From Actinomycetes bacterium (GTDB lineage Bacteria; Actinomycetota; Acidimicrobiia; Acidimicrobiales; Microtrichaceae): 7,341 bases of DNA. Below, piece by piece: positions 5,686 through 7,341 of the stretch. A program made the position numbers and the translations under genes. The stretch lies in contig JAEWED010000094.1 of the NCBI GenBank assembly GCA_023389745.1, positions 1 through 7,341 on the forward strand, given 5' to 3'. The notes beneath the pieces were generated by a model. That model ran no database searches and was not told the origin of the DNA. It saw only the letters and a list, made by a program, of their open reading frames with translations. Every line of letters begins with the position of its first letter. The first letter of the stretch is position 1.

Positions 5686-5708
5686 ATGCAGCCGCCGACA
5701 CCGATGCA
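5674..5708 (+). repeat. 18-bp-period tandem duplication spanning the start codon of the WecG/TagA-type gene
   Basis: The 17 bases at 5674-5690 (ccgccgacaccgatgca) are repeated without change at 5692-5708, and a 7-base remnant of a third copy lies at 5713-5719 in the same phase. Each full copy contains an ATG, at 5686 and 5704. The period is six codons, so both starts are in the same frame, and the protein begins with the doubled hexapeptide MQPPTP-MHPPTR. Confidence 0.9.
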
Positions 5709-6492
5709 CCCCCCGACACGACACCTCTTCGACTGCGACTTCGTCACCGACGTCGAGATCGCCGACCTGGTCGAGCTGCTGCGCGCCGAGGAGGAGCCGT
5801 CGACCGAGTGGCGCTGCACCGTCACCCCGAACGTCGACCACCTCGTCCGCTACCAGCACCACCCGGTCGAGGCCGAGGTCGCGCAGCACGCCACCCTGCT
5901 GCTGCCCGACGGCATGCCGATCGTGTGGGCGAGCCGGAAGCTCGGCCGACCGCTGACGCGTCGACTGGCCGGCAGCGACCTGTTCGCCGAGCTCTGGCCG
6001 TCACTCGCTCGTGACCGCGTCCCGACCGTCGTGCTCGCGTCGAGCGACCAGGTCGCCGAGCTCCTCCGGGCGGAGCACCCGGCCGCCACCGTCGTCGTGC
6101 CGCCGTTCTTCGACGTCGCCGACGACGCGGCGGTGACCGCCGTCGTCGACGACCTCGACGCGGCGTGTGCGGCCATCGACGCCCACTTCCTGTTCATCTG
6201 CGTGTCGATGCCGAAGCACCACCTGCTCGCATCGCGCCTGCGGACCCGTTGGCAGGGTCGCCGCAGCCCGCACGTGCTGCTGCTCGGCGCCTCCCCGGAC
6301 TTCTACCTCGGGATCGCCAAGCGAGCGCCCGAGTGGATGCAGAAGGCCAGCCTCGAGTGGCTGCACCGGCTGGCCAGCGAGCCGCGCCGCATGGCGCGCC
6401 GCTACCTGATCGACGATCCCGAGTTCGTCCGCCTGTTCCTCCGGGAGCGCCGAGCGCTGCGCCGTGACGTTCCCTCGTCCGTGGACGCATGA
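5686..6492 (+). CDS. WecG/TagA/CpsF-family glycosyltransferase (GT26)
   Basis: The 268-aa protein has the length and motifs of the GT26 family: TPNVDH (47-52), LPDGMPIVW (73-81) with D75 in the position of the aspartate proposed as catalytic base in TagA, RLAGSDLF (93-100), and the C-terminal signature PEWMQKASLEWLHRLASEPRR followed by RRYL. Family members such as TagA and WecG transfer ManNAc or ManNAcA from a UDP donor to undecaprenyl-diphosphate-linked GlcNAc, an early step of teichoic acid, enterobacterial common antigen or capsule assembly at the inner membrane face. The exact sugar here is unknown. There is no membrane helix; the C-terminal appendage present here is what attaches such enzymes to the membrane. 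The start is ambiguous: ATG at 5686 or 5704 (262 aa) lie in two copies of a tandem repeat, and neither has a Shine-Dalgarno sequence. The stop overlaps the next start as ATGA, so the two genes are translationally coupled. Confidence 0.92.
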   Translation: MQPPTPMHPPTRHLFDCDFVTDVEIADLVELLRAEEEPSTEWRCTVTPNVDHLVRYQHHPVEAEVAQHATLLLPDGMPIVWASRKLGRPLTRRLAGSDLFAELWPSLARDRVPTVVLASSDQVAELLRAEHPAATVVVPPFFDVADDAAVTAVVDDLDAACAAIDAHFLFICVSMPKHHLLASRLRTRWQGRRSPHVLLLGASPDFYLGIAKRAPEWMQKASLEWLHRLASEPRRMARRYLIDDPEFVRLFLRERRALRRDVPSSVDA

Positions 6493-7341
6493 GCGCGTCG
6501 AGCTCCGAGCGGGCCGACGACGACACCGCCGAGCGCGATGCGCTCGCCGTCGTCATCTGCACCCACAAGCGTCCCGACGCCCTCGGGCGCCTGCTCGATC
6601 GCCTGGCGGAGTGCGCTGCCGACGCCGGATCCCTCGCCGCGGTCGGTGTCGTCGTCGTCGACGACGACCCGGCGGCCTCGGCCCGGTCGACCGCCGAGGC
6701 CCGCGCGCAGGACTTCGAGCTCGGGCTCAACTACCGCGTCACCGGGTCGGGCAACATCTCGGTCGCCAGGAACACGACCCTCGAGGCCGGCTCGGCGATG
6801 GCGCCGTGGCTCGTCTGCATCGATGACGACTGCGTGCCCGCCGTCGACTGGTTGTCCCAGCTGGTCGACGTCCGCCGACGCACGGGTGCCGACGCGGTGT
6901 GCGGAGCGTGCGACGAGCTCGCACCACCCGGTGCGCCGCGATGGCTGGTCGACGAGCCGTTCCTCGACGAGCTCACCACCGGTGTCGACGGCGAGCGGAC
7001 CACCGAGGGACACGTGAAGAACCTGCTGCTGTCCGCGTCGTTCGTGGCGGACCACGGCGTGCGCTACGACGAGCGCCTCGGCCGTGCCGGCGGCGAGGAC
7101 GCCAAGTTCCTCCACGAGCTCGACCTCGCCGGCATCGACCGTCGCTTCGCCTCGCACGCGATCGTGCGCGAGGAGCTGTCGGCGGAGCGGGCGACGCTGC
7201 GCTACCAGCTGCGACGACGCTTCTGGTTCGGCAACACCGAGTCGGTCACGTCGATCGAGAACGGCCGGGCGTCGCGGCTGCGCATGTTCGTCAGCGGTGC
7301 CCGGCAGTGCGTCCGCGCCGTCGTGGGGCCCTTCACCCGCC
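6489..7341 (+). CDS. family 2 (GT-A) glycosyltransferase, partial (3' end beyond right edge)
   Basis: From the ATG at 6489, which overlaps the preceding stop as ATGA, 284 codons run without a stop to the right edge. After a short acidic leader, the GT-A fold opens with LAVVICTHKRP (19-29), continues with VVVVDDDP (54-61) and the NISVARN segment (89-95), and has the metal-binding IDDDC (111-115). The GGEDAKF motif (201-207) corresponds to the late ED motif that carries the catalytic base of inverting GT2 enzymes. The region after it, an Arg-rich RYQLRRRFWFGNTES, recalls ExoM-like glycosyltransferases of exopolysaccharide loci; that resemblance is from memory. The enzyme would add a sugar to the lipid-linked glycan after the WecG/TagA-type step. 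Donor and linkage are not readable. There is no ribosome binding site of its own, so translation probably depends on the upstream gene. The missing C-terminus could still hold a membrane segment. Confidence 0.88.
   Translation, partial: MSASSSERADDDTAERDALAVVICTHKRPDALGRLLDRLAECAADAGSLAAVGVVVVDDDPAASARSTAEARAQDFELGLNYRVTGSGNISVARNTTLEAGSAMAPWLVCIDDDCVPAVDWLSQLVDVRRRTGADAVCGACDELAPPGAPRWLVDEPFLDELTTGVDGERTTEGHVKNLLLSASFVADHGVRYDERLGRAGGEDAKFLHELDLAGIDRRFASHAIVREELSAERATLRYQLRRRFWFGNTESVTSIENGRASRLRMFVSGARQCVRAVVGPFTR

Noticed and set aside
5602..5889. N-terminal extension of the GT2 protein to a start at 5889
   Set aside because: It would run antisense through the conserved WecG/TagA N-terminal region and adds residues unlike any GT2 protein; the ATG at 5601 sits just before the domain and next to a plausible -10 element.
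6651..6668. Perfect 18-bp palindrome made of gtc and gac triplets
   Set aside because: It is fully explained by the coding of consecutive Val and Asp residues in the nucleotide-binding strand of the GT2 domain with the host's preferred codons; it is not a likely operator.

Overview
This is a high-GC window (nearly every codon in the coding regions ends in G or C). It fits a high-GC Actinomycetota-like chromosome, possibly of the Acidimicrobiia kind; that placement is inferred from composition and gene style, with no marker gene to confirm it. It holds part of a surface-polysaccharide or cell-wall-glycan biosynthesis locus. There are seven protein genes, two of them cut by the window edges. 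I see no RNA genes, insertion sequences or CRISPR arrays.

Layout. (1) 1-459, minus strand: N-terminal part of a secreted lipoprotein with a clear lipobox and a Pro/Thr-rich linker; its start of a folded domain is cut by the left edge. (2) 460-694: a divergent intergenic region of lower GC, with candidate promoters both ways. (3) 695-2690, plus strand: a two-gene operon. It encodes a small-molecule/sugar kinase of the aminoglycoside-phosphotransferase/choline-kinase fold and a fusion of a nucleotidyltransferase with a HAD phosphatase. (4) 2709-5601, minus strand: a second two-gene operon that converges on the first with only 18 bp between stop codons. It encodes a family 2 glycosyltransferase and then a 597-aa protein with an unrecognised helical N-terminal half and a glycosyltransferase-like C-terminal half. 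(5) 5602-5685: a short divergent promoter region. (6) 5686 to the right edge, plus strand: a WecG/TagA/CpsF-family glycosyltransferase that overlaps by 4 bp a second family 2 glycosyltransferase, which runs off the window.

How the genes may work together (inference). The kinase, nucleotidyltransferase and phosphatase activities could make a nucleotide-activated building block. This could follow the LicA/LicC logic (phosphorylate a polar head group, then activate it with CTP) or the bacterial heptose logic (kinase, phosphatase, nucleotidyltransferase). The WecG/TagA-type enzyme would add an early sugar to an undecaprenyl-diphosphate-linked acceptor at the membrane. The family 2 enzymes and the 597-aa protein would extend or decorate the chain. 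No flippase, polymerase or export gene lies in the window, so those functions must be encoded elsewhere, and the final polymer cannot be named.

The points most worth a second look are the kinase plus nucleotidyltransferase-phosphatase cassette, the unusual 597-aa two-part protein, the 18-bp tandem duplication that doubles the start codon of the WecG/TagA gene, and the sharp change of codon use inside the lipoprotein gene.
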